From CAILZL01 sp049840395 (lineage in GTDB: Bacteria; Pseudomonadota; Gammaproteobacteria; Steroidobacterales; Steroidobacteraceae), in NCBI GenBank assembly GCA_049840395.1, contig JASGLD010000008.1, positions 62,001-126,000 on the forward strand: 64,000 bases of DNA, given 5' to 3'. Positions within the stretch are counted from its first letter, which is position 1. Each line of letters begins with the position of its first letter. Position numbers and translations under genes: made by a program. Positions 25,715-35,292 of this stretch are shown here, one piece after another. The notes under the pieces are model-generated. The model ran no database searches. It was not told the DNA's origin and saw only the letters and a list, made by a program, of their open reading frames with translations.

Positions 25715-25740
25715 TTTTTATCGAAACCTTACCTTCTCAT

Positions 25741-25806
25741 GTAGGGGCGTAATTCATTACGCCCGTCTGCATTTTCGAACCCGGGCGTAATGAATTACGC
25801 CCCTAC
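25741..25806. repeat. Family D inverted repeat inside the dcw cluster
   Basis: Two perfectly complementary 25-bp arms beginning GTAGGGGCGTAATTCATTAC are separated by 16 nt. The element fills the ddl-ftsQ gap, the only place between murE and ftsA where genes are not overlapping or within 20 nt. It would form a very stable hairpin in the dcw mRNA. Confidence 0.93.
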
Positions 25807-25809
25807 AAT

Positions 25810-26733
25810 TCATTTCACCGTGTCTTCAAGAATGCGCCACACCAATTCATCGAAACCGATACCCACCTGCGCCGCTGCCTTGGGCACCAGCGAATGGCTG
25901 GTCATGCCGGGCGCGGTGTTCACTTCCAACAGATAATTACGACCTTGCTTGTCGCGCATCACGTCGACGCGTCCCCAGCCACTGCAGCCTGCGGCTTCGA
26001 AGGCTGCCACTACCAAATCCTGCATCTCTTCTTCAGCAGCACCCTCCAGGCCCGGGCACACGTACTGGGTATCGTCGGCCACATACTTGGCGTGGAAGTC
26101 GTAGTACTCCCCGGCCGGCACGATGCGAATGCTCGGCAATGCTTGACGACCCAACACTGGCACGCTGAATTCAGTGCCGACAATCAATTGCTCCATCAAC
26201 ATCTCGCCTTCATAGCGCGCCGCCAGATCCACCGCTTCCTGTAACTCGCTCTCCTGGGTCACGCGCGTCACGCCAACACTGGAACCTTCGCTCGAAGGTT
26301 TGACGATGATCGGCAAGCCCAGCGAACGCGCCGCCGACAACACATCGTCGCCCTTGTTCAAACGCACATAGCGCGGCGTGGGCAGGCCCAGCGACATCCA
26401 TACCTGCTTGGTGCGAATCTTATCCAGCGTCAATGCCGAGCCCAGCACACCCGAACCGGTATAGGGCACGCCAAAAGATTCCAGCAGCCCCTGCGTCACA
26501 CCGTTCTCGCCTTCCGCACCATGCAGAATGTTGAACACCCGATCGAAGCGCTTGGCGACCAGCGCTTCAACCAGCGTCGGCACGCCGTCCACGGCCACTG
26601 CGTTCACACCGCGATTCTGCAGGCCCTGCAACACCGCAGCGCCGGACAGCAGCGACACTTCGCGCTCCGACGAGGTGCCGCCCAGCAATACCGCAACGCG
26701 ACCGAAGTCAGCGGGATTCGTTACCTTGCTCAT
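25810..26733 (-). CDS. ddl: D-alanine-D-alanine ligase
   Basis: This is a 307-residue ATP-grasp enzyme that makes the D-Ala-D-Ala dipeptide for MurF. The N-terminal VAVLLGGTSSEREVSL, the ATP-binding VKPSSEGSSVGV (about 142) and the C-terminal EVNTAPGMTSHSL are all present. The length is that of the DdlB group. It overlaps murB by 4 nt. Confidence 0.97.
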   Translation of the reverse strand: MSKVTNPADFGRVAVLLGGTSSEREVSLLSGAAVLQGLQNRGVNAVAVDGVPTLVEALVAKRFDRVFNILHGAEGENGVTQGLLESFGVPYTGSGVLGSALTLDKIRTKQVWMSLGLPTPRYVRLNKGDDVLSAARSLGLPIIVKPSSEGSSVGVTRVTQESELQEAVDLAARYEGEMLMEQLIVGTEFSVPVLGRQALPSIRIVPAGEYYDFHAKYVADDTQYVCPGLEGAAEEEMQDLVVAAFEAAGCSGWGRVDVMRDKQGRNYLLEVNTAPGMTSHSLVPKAAAQVGIGFDELVWRILEDTVK

Positions 26734-27677
26734 TCCAACTCCTTCGCAGGCGCTGCCTCGCCGACGATGCGCACTTCCGGCTTGAGTTCGACGCCGTACT
26801 GCTGCTGCACGGTCGCTTGGACATGCGCAATCAGTTGTTCGATCTCGGCGGCCGTAGCCTCGCCCTCATTGATAATGAAATTGGCGTGCTTGGTGGACAC
26901 CACCGCACCGCCGATACGAAAACCTTTCAAGCCCGCGCTCTCGATCAATTTGGCAGCATGATGCCCAGGTGGATTGGTGAACACCGAGCCACAGGAAAAC
27001 TCGCCAATCGGTTGCGATTCTTTGCGTCGCGCCAGTAGCGCGCGAATCTCCGCTTCGCCATCGGCATCGCTCTCGGCAAAGTTCAGACAGGCGCCGAGGA
27101 ACCATTCATCGTGCGGACCTTTGACATGTCGATACGCCACTTCGAAATCGCTTTCCAGACGACGCTTGATCTCGCCATGACGATTGATGGTTTCCACTTC
27201 CACCACATGTCGCCAGGTCTCGCCGCCGAACGCGCCGGCATTCATCGCTAATGCGCCGCCCAAGGTACCGGGAATGCCGGCGAAGAATTCTGCCGGACCG
27301 AGACTCCACTTGGCGCATTGCTTGGCCAGCTTGGCGCAGGGCACACCGGCATCGCACCAAACGGTGGTATCGCTTAAACGTTGCAGATCGCTCAATGCGC
27401 CATGCGTCTCGATCACCGCGCCGCGAATGCCGCCATCGCGCACCAGTAAGTTGCTGCCCAAACCCAGCCACAGAATGGGCATGTCGGCAGGCAGTGCTTT
27501 AAGGAACAACGCGAGGTCCGCTTTGCTATCCGGCTTGAATAGCACTTCAGCGGGACCACCCACGCGCCACGAGGTATGACGCGCCAGCGGTTCATTGAAC
27601 AGCACACGACCCTGCAGCTCGGCAGGCAAGTCGAGTGCATTCACATCGGGCAGATCATCGTGACGCAGCGCGTTCAC
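26730..27677 (-). CDS. murB: UDP-N-acetylenolpyruvoylglucosamine reductase MurB
   Basis: This is a 315-residue FAD enzyme that reduces UDP-GlcNAc-enolpyruvate to UDP-MurNAc. HTSWRVGGPA and LGLGSNLLVRDGGIRG form the FAD-binding part. The proton-donor serine is in CGSVFTNPPG (about 230). The gene starts with GTG at 27677, overlapping the murC stop as GTGA; no suitable in-frame ATG exists near the family start. Confidence 0.96.
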   Translation of the reverse strand: MNALRHDDLPDVNALDLPAELQGRVLFNEPLARHTSWRVGGPAEVLFKPDSKADLALFLKALPADMPILWLGLGSNLLVRDGGIRGAVIETHGALSDLQRLSDTTVWCDAGVPCAKLAKQCAKWSLGPAEFFAGIPGTLGGALAMNAGAFGGETWRHVVEVETINRHGEIKRRLESDFEVAYRHVKGPHDEWFLGACLNFAESDADGEAEIRALLARRKESQPIGEFSCGSVFTNPPGHHAAKLIESAGLKGFRIGGAVVSTKHANFIINEGEATAAEIEQLIAHVQATVQQQYGVELKPEVRIVGEAAPAKELE

Positions 27678-29137
27678 TGGATGACCTCCTTGCTGCCCTG
27701 TGCATTCAACAGCAACTGCGACAACTCGGCAGCCAGGCCGCCCATGCTGCCGGCGCCCATGGTCACCAACACATCGCCATCGCGCAGAATCGGCAGCAAT
27801 GCTTCCGGCAAAGCTTCCACCGACTTCACCAGGATGGGTTCGACACGACCATGCGAACGAATGGCGCGACAGATGGCCTTGCCATCCGCACCACTGATCG
27901 GCGCCTCACCGGCGGCATAAACCTCAGTGACCAACAGAGCATCGGTCTCTGCCAACACACGTGCGAATTCATCCAACAAATCGCGGGTACGTGTATAGCG
28001 ATGCGGTTGGAAGGCCAGCACCACCCGACGACCCGGCCAGCCCTGACGAATGGCCTCCAGAGTCGCGGCAATCTCGGTGGGATGATGACCGTAGTCATTG
28101 ATCAAGGTAATCGTGCCCGCATGCAGCTGCACATCGCCATACTGCTGCAAACGACGATCCACACCCTGGAAATGCGCCAGTGCGTTTTGGATGGCCTGAT
28201 CCGACACTTCCAACTCAGTGGCCACGGCAATCGCCGCCAGTGAGTTGAGCACATTGTGCAGACCCGGCGTATTCAAACGCACGCTCAACAAGGGCTTGCC
28301 CGGACGCAGCACATCGAAGCTGGACTGCATGCCATGACGTTGAATATTGGTGGCGCGCACATCGGCCTTCTCGCTCACGCCATAAGTCACGATCGGACGC
28401 GTCACGCGTTCCATCAAGGCGGCGGTCTCGGCATCGTCTACACACATCACCGCCATGCCATAGAACGGCAGGTTGTGCAGGAAGTCGACGAAGCTCTGCT
28501 TGTAACGTTCGAAGTCGCCGTCATGCGTGCCGAGATGATCGGCATCGACATTGGTGACGATGGCGATCATCGCCTGTAGATGCAGGAAGGAGGCATCGCT
28601 TTCATCGGCTTCGGCCACCAGATACTTGCCCGTACCCAGACGCGCATTGGTGCCGGCGCTCTTCAAGCGTCCACCAATCACGAAGGTGGGATCGAGACGA
28701 CCTTCGGCCAGCAACGACGCCACCATGCTGGTGGTGGTGGTCTTGCCATGCGTGCCCGCCACGGCAATCGAGTAGCGGAAGCGCATTAACTCGCCCAGCA
28801 TTTCTGCGCGTGGCACCACTGGAATGCGCTGCGCATGGGCTTGCGTCACTTCCGGGTTATCGCTGGCCACGGCCGTGGAGACGACAATCACATCGGCGCC
28901 AACGACATTCTCGGCAGCATGACCGAACAATATACGTGCGCCCAATGACTGCAGACGACGCGTTACGGTATTCGGCTTGAGATCGGAGCCCTGCACCGCA
29001 TAACCGAGATTGATCAGCACCTCGGCAATGCCACCCATGCCGGCGCCACCGATGCCCACAAAGTGGATGGTGTGAATGCGGCGCATGCGATCTTTCATCG
29101 TGCTGTCTTTCACGATTGAATTGAGAGGCTCGCTCAT
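27674..29137 (-). CDS. murC: UDP-N-acetylmuramate-L-alanine ligase MurC
   Basis: This is a 487-residue Mur ligase. The N-terminal HFVGIGGAGMGGIAEVL binds UDP-MurNAc, AGTHGKTTTTSM (about 122) is the ATP loop, and NDYGHHPTEI follows in the C-terminal part. The ATG at 29137 (MSEPLN) overlaps the murG stop as ATGA and is preferred to an upstream start at 29188. Confidence 0.97.
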   Translation of the reverse strand: MSEPLNSIVKDSTMKDRMRRIHTIHFVGIGGAGMGGIAEVLINLGYAVQGSDLKPNTVTRRLQSLGARILFGHAAENVVGADVIVVSTAVASDNPEVTQAHAQRIPVVPRAEMLGELMRFRYSIAVAGTHGKTTTTSMVASLLAEGRLDPTFVIGGRLKSAGTNARLGTGKYLVAEADESDASFLHLQAMIAIVTNVDADHLGTHDGDFERYKQSFVDFLHNLPFYGMAVMCVDDAETAALMERVTRPIVTYGVSEKADVRATNIQRHGMQSSFDVLRPGKPLLSVRLNTPGLHNVLNSLAAIAVATELEVSDQAIQNALAHFQGVDRRLQQYGDVQLHAGTITLINDYGHHPTEIAATLEAIRQGWPGRRVVLAFQPHRYTRTRDLLDEFARVLAETDALLVTEVYAAGEAPISGADGKAICRAIRSHGRVEPILVKSVEALPEALLPILRDGDVLVTMGAGSMGGLAAELSQLLLNAQGSKEVIQ

Positions 29138-30258
29138 GCGGCACTCCCGTTCATGCTGGTCACGCCCACACCGGCGAGACGCAGGCACTCATCGGCAATG
29201 CGCACATCGGCATCGATGATGGCTTTGGCACGTGCGCGCTCGGCCATCTGCAGCAAGTGTGCGCGACCCTGCTTGCAGAGATTGTGCAAGGCATCGGCCA
29301 GGCGTTGTGCAGTGAGATCGCGCTCTTGAATCAAGATCGCCGCACCGGCCTGCACCAGGAATTGCGCGTTATGCGTTTGATGATCGTCCACGGCAGCAGG
29401 GAACGGCACCAGCAGCGAAGCCACGCCCACTGCCGCCAATTCGCTCACCGTCAAGGCGCCGGCGCGACACACCACCAGATCGGCCCAGCTGTACATTGCG
29501 GCCATGTCATCAATGAAGGCGCGCACATCCGCAGTAACGCCCGCTTCGCGATAATTGATCTGCGCCTGCGGCAGATTGCGATCACCGGCTTGATGCACCA
29601 CCTGCGGCCGCTCTTCAGGCTTCAACAAGGCCAGAGCTTCGGGCAACAAGGCATTCAAGCGTTGTGCACCGAGACTGCCGCCCACCACCAGTACACGAAT
29701 GGCATCTTCACGGCTCACGAAACGAATCGCCGGCGCAGCCACCGCAGCGATTTCGCGACGCACTGGATTGCCGACGCAAATGGCCCTAGTTTCAAAGGTG
29801 GCTTTAAACGTGTTGGGAAAGGCTTCGTACACACGCGCAGCCAGTTTTGCCAACCAGGTGTTGGTCATACCCGCTACGGCGTTCTGCTCATGAATTACTA
29901 AGGGCTTGCGCATCAACCAGGCAGCGATGCCGCCCGGGCCACTAGCGAAACCACCAGCGCCGAACACCACAACCGGCTTACGGCGACGAATTACGCTCAT
30001 GGCTTGAATAACTGCACGCAACAAATGCAAGGGTGCCAGCAGAGCCGTTTTCAAACCCTTGCCACGCACGCCAGCGACAGTGATGAATTCCATTTCAATC
30101 TGATGCTGCGGCACCAGCTTGCTCTCCATGCCACGTTCCGAGCCCAGCCACACCGGCGTCAAACCGCGTTCGCGCAATACGCGCGCTACTGCCAACGCGG
30201 GGAACACATGACCGCCCGTGCCGCCTGCCATGATCAATGCAATGCGTGGCGCAGTCAT
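29134..30258 (-). CDS. murG: Lipid II synthase MurG (UDP-GlcNAc transferase)
   Basis: This is a 374-residue GT-B glycosyltransferase on the inner face of the membrane that adds GlcNAc to lipid I. The N-terminal GGTGGHVFPALAVA loop, HEQNAVAGMTN (about 125), GGSLGAQRLN (about 190) and the sugar-nucleotide site RAGALTVSELAAVG (about 265) are intact. It overlaps ftsW and murC by 4 nt each. Confidence 0.97.
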   Translation of the reverse strand: MTAPRIALIMAGGTGGHVFPALAVARVLRERGLTPVWLGSERGMESKLVPQHQIEMEFITVAGVRGKGLKTALLAPLHLLRAVIQAMSVIRRRKPVVVFGAGGFASGPGGIAAWLMRKPLVIHEQNAVAGMTNTWLAKLAARVYEAFPNTFKATFETRAICVGNPVRREIAAVAAPAIRFVSREDAIRVLVVGGSLGAQRLNALLPEALALLKPEERPQVVHQAGDRNLPQAQINYREAGVTADVRAFIDDMAAMYSWADLVVCRAGALTVSELAAVGVASLLVPFPAAVDDHQTHNAQFLVQAGAAILIQERDLTAQRLADALHNLCKQGRAHLLQMAERARAKAIIDADVRIADECLRLAGVGVTSMNGSAA

Positions 30259-31454
30259 GCGGTCACCTGCTCGCGTGCTTTGCGTGGCATGGCCGAGCGA
30301 CCCGAAAGATTCGCCTCATGACCGATGCGCAGCACGATACCCAGCCAGGCCAGCGCCACCATCAAACTGGAGCCGCCGCTGGACAACATGGGCAGCGTCA
30401 AACCCTTGGTGGGCAGGATGCCCATGTTCACGCCGATATTGATGAAAGCCTGCAGACCCACCCAAATGCCGAACGACGCAGCAACAAAAGCCTGGAAGGG
30501 CAAGTTGGCTTCCGCTGCAGCACGTGCAATGCGTAGTGAACGCCACACCACCAGACCGAACAGCGACAGCACGAACAACACGCCGATGAAGCCGAACTCT
30601 TCGGCCAGCACCGCGAACACGAAGTCGGTATGCGCTTCGGGCAGGTAGAACAGCTTCTGCACGCTGGCGCCCAGGCCCACGCCGAACAATTCACCGCGAC
30701 CGATGGCAATCAAGGACTGCACCAGCTGGAAACCATCACCGAAGGGATCGTCGAAGGGATGCAGGAAATTGACCGCGCGCTTCAAGCGATACTCGTAGAA
30801 CAGTACCAGCGGCACCATCAACAACACGCCGGCGCCCGCCACCATCAAGAAATAGCGCAGTTGCATACCGGCCAGGAACAGAATGCCGACGCCGATGGCG
30901 ACCAGTACCGTGGCTGCACCCATGTCAGGTTCGAGCAGCAATAACAACGCCGCCGCGCCGAGAATGGCCAGCGGTAGCACGGCTGCCTGCAGACCAGTCT
31001 TTAGTTCTTTCTGCTTACGCACCGCATGACCGGCGATAAACATGAGAATGAAAATGCGCGACAACTCGGAGGGCTGGAAGCGCGTGAATCCCAAGTTGAT
31101 CCAACGACGGCTGTAGTTAACTTTGGCGCCAATACCGGGGATCAGCACCAGCACCAATAAGGCGAACGCCAGCAACAGCAGTGGGAACTGCAACTTCTCC
31201 CACAACGTCGAAGGAATGCGTGTTGCCACCGTGCACGCAATCACGCCGAGCACGATGAATACCATCTGACGCTTGAAGTAATAGAACGCGTCGCCGGATT
31301 CGCGCATGGCAATGGAGATGGAAGATGAGGCCACCATCACCGCGCTGACCAGCAGGATGCCCGCCACGGCCAGCACCAACAAGGTGTCCAGCGTCACCGG
31401 ACGACCGCGCGTGCCGCTGCGTGGATAGCTGACCGATTGCGCCGTGCTGCTCAT
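30255..31454 (-). CDS. ftsW: SEDS glycosyltransferase FtsW
   Basis: This is a 399-residue protein with ten predicted helices. It carries the SEDS motifs, including the periplasmic loop with FGVGLGAS(V)QK, EAHTDFVFAVLAEEFG (about 285) and GLTLPMLSSGGSSL (about 362). FtsW polymerises septal glycan with FtsI. It overlaps murD and murG by 4 nt. Confidence 0.97.
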   Translation of the reverse strand: MSSTAQSVSYPRSGTRGRPVTLDTLLVLAVAGILLVSAVMVASSSISIAMRESGDAFYYFKRQMVFIVLGVIACTVATRIPSTLWEKLQFPLLLLAFALLVLVLIPGIGAKVNYSRRWINLGFTRFQPSELSRIFILMFIAGHAVRKQKELKTGLQAAVLPLAILGAAALLLLLEPDMGAATVLVAIGVGILFLAGMQLRYFLMVAGAGVLLMVPLVLFYEYRLKRAVNFLHPFDDPFGDGFQLVQSLIAIGRGELFGVGLGASVQKLFYLPEAHTDFVFAVLAEEFGFIGVLFVLSLFGLVVWRSLRIARAAAEANLPFQAFVAASFGIWVGLQAFINIGVNMGILPTKGLTLPMLSSGGSSLMVALAWLGIVLRIGHEANLSGRSAMPRKAREQVTA

Positions 31455-32785
31455 GCGCGCAACTCCTTCACTGCCGCAGTAAACACGGCACCGCGATGTG
31501 CGTAATCACGGAACATATCGAGACTGGCACAGGCCGGTGACAACAATACGGTATCGCCGGCTTGCGCCACACGTGCTGCGGCAACCACCGCCTGCTCCAT
31601 GCTGTCTGCATACTCGGTGCTGCATACGCCCTTGAGCACGCTTTCAATTTGCTTGGCGTCCTGGCCGATCAACACCACATGTTTCACTTTGTCGCGGAAG
31701 GCATCGGCGAGCGGTGCGAAGTCCTGGCCCTTGCCCTGACCGCCGGCAATCACCACCAACGGACCTTGCATGCCGGTTACTGCGGCCAAGGTGGCGCCGA
31801 CATTGGTGCCCTTGGAATCTTCGATGTAGCGCACACCACCGACCTCACCCACCGACTCGGCGCGATGCGGCAGGCCGGGGAATTCACGCAGGGCCTGCAG
31901 GCAAGCGCTCATGTCCAGGTTCAATGCCTCACACATGGCCAGTGCGGCCAATGCGTTCGCAGCGTTGTGTAAGCCGGTGAGTTTCAACTCCGACATCGCC
32001 ATCAAGGTTTTGCCATGCGCACGCAGCAGCACGTCCTTGTCCAACAGCTCGATGCTGTAATCGGCATGTGCATCCGGATGCACGCTGAAACTCAACACAC
32101 GCTGACCATGACGCGGCATGGCCATCACCAAGGCATCGTCGCGATTCACGACCGCAGCCGCACAGCGATCGAAAATGCGCGCCTTGGCCTGCGCGTAATT
32201 GATCATGGAGTCGTAGCGATCCATGTGATCGGAGGTCACATTGAGCACCGTCGCGGTTTGCGTGCGTAGCGAAGCGGTGGTCTCCAACTGGAAGCTGGAG
32301 AGCTCCAACACAAACAAATCCGCCGGCGTTTCCTGTAATAGATCCAGTGCCGGACGACCGAGATTGCCGCCGGCAAATGCACGCAGGCCGGCCGCCTGTG
32401 CCATCAAGGCTATCAAGGTGGTTACCGTGCTCTTGCCATTGGTGCCGGTAATCGCAACGACGGGCACCTGCGTTGCGCGTGCAAATAACTCGACATCGCC
32501 GATCACCGGAATGCCACGCGCCTGCGCTTCGCTCAACAAGGGGGAACGCAGCGCAATACCCGGTGAAGCGATGATCTCCACCACACCGTCCAATGCAGCG
32601 GGCGTCAAGCTACCGAGGAATAAAGGTGCCTCCGGAGCAAACTCTTTCAGCGTTTCCAGACCGCCAGGCGAAGCACTGCCATCGGTCACGGCGAAAGCAA
32701 TGCCCTGCGCATACAGGTGCCTCGCCACCGATAAACCGGTGCGCCCCAAGCCGACGATCAGACGCTTACCTTGCAGTTGCGTCAT
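31451..32785 (-). CDS. murD: UDP-MurNAc-L-alanine-D-glutamate ligase MurD
   Basis: This is a 444-residue Mur ligase. It has IVGLGRTGLSVAR at the N terminus, the ATP loop TGTNGKSTVTTL (about 113), and ELSSFQLE plus NVTSDHMDRY in the central domain. The ATG at 32785 forms a TGATG junction with mraY; a TTG one codon earlier is possible but less likely. Confidence 0.96.
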   Translation of the reverse strand: MTQLQGKRLIVGLGRTGLSVARHLYAQGIAFAVTDGSASPGGLETLKEFAPEAPLFLGSLTPAALDGVVEIIASPGIALRSPLLSEAQARGIPVIGDVELFARATQVPVVAITGTNGKSTVTTLIALMAQAAGLRAFAGGNLGRPALDLLQETPADLFVLELSSFQLETTASLRTQTATVLNVTSDHMDRYDSMINYAQAKARIFDRCAAAVVNRDDALVMAMPRHGQRVLSFSVHPDAHADYSIELLDKDVLLRAHGKTLMAMSELKLTGLHNAANALAALAMCEALNLDMSACLQALREFPGLPHRAESVGEVGGVRYIEDSKGTNVGATLAAVTGMQGPLVVIAGGQGKGQDFAPLADAFRDKVKHVVLIGQDAKQIESVLKGVCSTEYADSMEQAVVAAARVAQAGDTVLLSPACASLDMFRDYAHRGAVFTAAVKELRA

Positions 32786-33870
32786 CAACGCACCTTCAAG
32801 GTGGCAAGACCCACCAGCACTAGAATGAAAGTGATGATCCAGAAACGCACGATGACCTTGGGCTCAGCCCAGCCCTTCAACTCAAAATGATGATGAATGG
32901 GCGCCATTTTGAAGATGCGCTTGCCGCGCAACTTGTACGAACCCACCTGCAACATCACCGAAACGGTTTCCATCACGAATACGCCGCCCATGACGAACAG
33001 CACGATCTCCTGGCGCACGATCACGGCAACCACACCTAGCGCCGCACCCAAGGCCAGCGCGCCGATGTCGCCCATGAATACCTGCGCGGGATAGGCGTTG
33101 AACCACAGGAAGCCCAGGCCGGCGCCCACCATGGATGCACAGAACACCAACATCTCACCGCTGCCCGGGATGTGCGGAATGCTCAGGTAATTGGCGAACA
33201 CCGCATTGCCACTGGCCCAGGCGAATATACCCAGTGCACCCGCCACCATCGCAGCCGGCATGATGGCCAGGCCATCCAGACCGTCGGTGAGATTCACTGC
33301 ATTACTGGAACCCACCACCACCAGGTAAGTGAGAACGATAAAACCCACCGCACTCAAGGGAATGGCAACGTGCTTGAACACCGGCACGTACAACGCGGTT
33401 TCAGCCGGCACTTGAGCAGTCATATACAAGGCAATGGCGCAGCCCAGACCCGCCACGGTCTGCCAGAAATATTTATAGCGTGCGATCAAGCCGCGGCTGT
33501 TGCCCACCACCAGTTTCAAGTAGTCATCGGCAAAGCCAATCATGCCGAAGGCCAGCGTAGTGCCCAGCACAATCCACACGTAACGATTGTTCAAATCAGC
33601 CCACAGCAAGGTGCTGACGGCAATCGCCACCAAGATCAACGCACCGCCCATGGTGGGCGTGCCTTTCTTGCTCAAATGCGATTGTGGACCATCGCTGCGC
33701 ACCTGCTGACCGATCTGCTTTTCGGTGAAGGCGCGAATCATCTTCGGACCCAGCACGAACGACATGATCAACGCCGTCAGCGCCGCCATGATGGCGCGCA
33801 TGGTCAGGTAGTTGAAGACATTGAAGCCCGAGTAGGTAACGGCCAGCTTTTGTGCAAAGTAGTACAGCAT
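32785..33870 (-). CDS. mraY: Phospho-N-acetylmuramoyl-pentapeptide transferase MraY
   Basis: This is a 361-residue protein with ten membrane helices that makes lipid I. The catalytic and signature motifs are visible: GDDYL-type FADDYLK (about 115), NAVNLTDGLDGLA (about 190), GDIGALALG (about 265) and the HHHFE loop near the C terminus. It ends in a 1-nt overlap with murD. Confidence 0.97.
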   Translation of the reverse strand: MLYYFAQKLAVTYSGFNVFNYLTMRAIMAALTALIMSFVLGPKMIRAFTEKQIGQQVRSDGPQSHLSKKGTPTMGGALILVAIAVSTLLWADLNNRYVWIVLGTTLAFGMIGFADDYLKLVVGNSRGLIARYKYFWQTVAGLGCAIALYMTAQVPAETALYVPVFKHVAIPLSAVGFIVLTYLVVVGSSNAVNLTDGLDGLAIMPAAMVAGALGIFAWASGNAVFANYLSIPHIPGSGEMLVFCASMVGAGLGFLWFNAYPAQVFMGDIGALALGAALGVVAVIVRQEIVLFVMGGVFVMETVSVMLQVGSYKLRGKRIFKMAPIHHHFELKGWAEPKVIVRFWIITFILVLVGLATLKVR

Positions 33871-33885
33871 CTGTTGTTCTCTTTA

Positions 33886-35292
33886 TTAATGCCCGGAGCT
33901 GGTATCAGGCGAAGCCGCCAAGGCCTGCGCGGCGCGTTCCAAACGATTGCCGCGCGAACCCTTGATCAATACGGTAATGCCTGGTTCCAGACCTGCCTTG
34001 GCATCGGCAATCAGCGCGTCCAGCGATGCATACCACTGCGCACCATTACCGAAAGCTTCCACCGCATGTTGTGCAAAGGCGCCCACCGCCATCAAACGCT
34101 CGACGCCGGCGCTGCGTGCATACACACCCATCTCGGCATGCAGCTGCGGCGAATCGGGGCCCAACTCCAGCATGTCGCCGAAGATCAACCAACGCCGACC
34201 GCCGCGACTCTGCAGGGCATTGATACCTGCCTTCACCGAATTGGGATTGGCGTTGTACGAATCGTCGATCAACTGCGCGCCACGAATCGCCGGCTTGGGC
34301 TGCAGGCGTCCACCCACCGGCCGCATGTTGTTCAAGCCGGTTTGAATCTGCGCCAGCGTGGCGCCAGCCGCATACGCTGCCGCCGCTGCACCCAGTGCAT
34401 TACGCAGGTTGTGGATACCCGCCAAGTGCAAACTCACCGCGCACACGCCATAGGGTGTGATCAATTCGAAGCGGGTTTGGAAACCGCCATTGGCGTCCCC
34501 ATCGGTACCTGGAGCATCGTGATGCACCATCACCTTGCTGGCGGTGAAATCGGCGGCGCGATCTACGCCGAAGGTGTACACGGTGTTGGCGTTGCAATGC
34601 GAACGCCAGTAATCCGCGAAGGCATCGTCGGTGTTGATGATGGCCACGCTCTTGCCGGCCAGCGCTTGAAACATTTCGCCCTTGCCCTTGGCCACGCCGT
34701 CCAGACCACCGAAGCCTTCGAGATGCGCGGAGCCGGCATTGGTGACCAAGCCCACCGTGGGTTTGGCAATGCCGGCCAGATGCGCGATTTCACCTTGATG
34801 GTTTGCGCCCATTTCGATCACAGCAGCATGATGCTTGCCGTTCATCGTCAACAGCGTCAGCGGCACGCCAATGTGATTGTTCAAATTGCCGCGCGTCACC
34901 AGGCAGGCGCCGCGCTGCATGAGAATGCTGCCCAACATTTCCTTGGTGGTGGTCTTGCCGTTGCTGCCGGTTACACCGATCACCGGATAGCTGAATTGCA
35001 TGCGCCAGGCATGTGCGAATTGCGATAGCGCCGCCAGTGCATCGGCAACGATCACCTGCGGTATGGCCAGCGGTAACTCGCGCTCCACCAAGGCCGCAAC
35101 AGCGCCCTTATCGAGCGCCGCCTGCACATACTCATGACCGTCGAAGTTCGGACCTTGCAGCGCCACGAACAACGCACCGGGCTGAAGAGTACGCGTATCG
35201 GTGGACACGGCATCGAAGGCCACATCCGCGCCGACCAGGCGACCCCGCGTGTGTTGCGCCAGACTGGCGCTGGTGAAATGCACGTTGCTCAT
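33886..35292 (-). CDS. murF: UDP-MurNAc-tripeptide-D-Ala-D-Ala ligase MurF
   Basis: This is a 468-residue Mur ligase. It has the MurE/MurF-type N-terminal domain (VSTDTRTLQPGALFVAL), the ATP loop GVTGSNGKTTTKEM (about 107) and DDSYNANPNSV (about 340), typical of MurF. It overlaps murE by 4 nt and is followed by a 15-nt gap to mraY. Confidence 0.96.
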   Translation of the reverse strand: MSNVHFTSASLAQHTRGRLVGADVAFDAVSTDTRTLQPGALFVALQGPNFDGHEYVQAALDKGAVAALVERELPLAIPQVIVADALAALSQFAHAWRMQFSYPVIGVTGSNGKTTTKEMLGSILMQRGACLVTRGNLNNHIGVPLTLLTMNGKHHAAVIEMGANHQGEIAHLAGIAKPTVGLVTNAGSAHLEGFGGLDGVAKGKGEMFQALAGKSVAIINTDDAFADYWRSHCNANTVYTFGVDRAADFTASKVMVHHDAPGTDGDANGGFQTRFELITPYGVCAVSLHLAGIHNLRNALGAAAAAYAAGATLAQIQTGLNNMRPVGGRLQPKPAIRGAQLIDDSYNANPNSVKAGINALQSRGGRRWLIFGDMLELGPDSPQLHAEMGVYARSAGVERLMAVGAFAQHAVEAFGNGAQWYASLDALIADAKAGLEPGITVLIKGSRGNRLERAAQALAASPDTSSGH

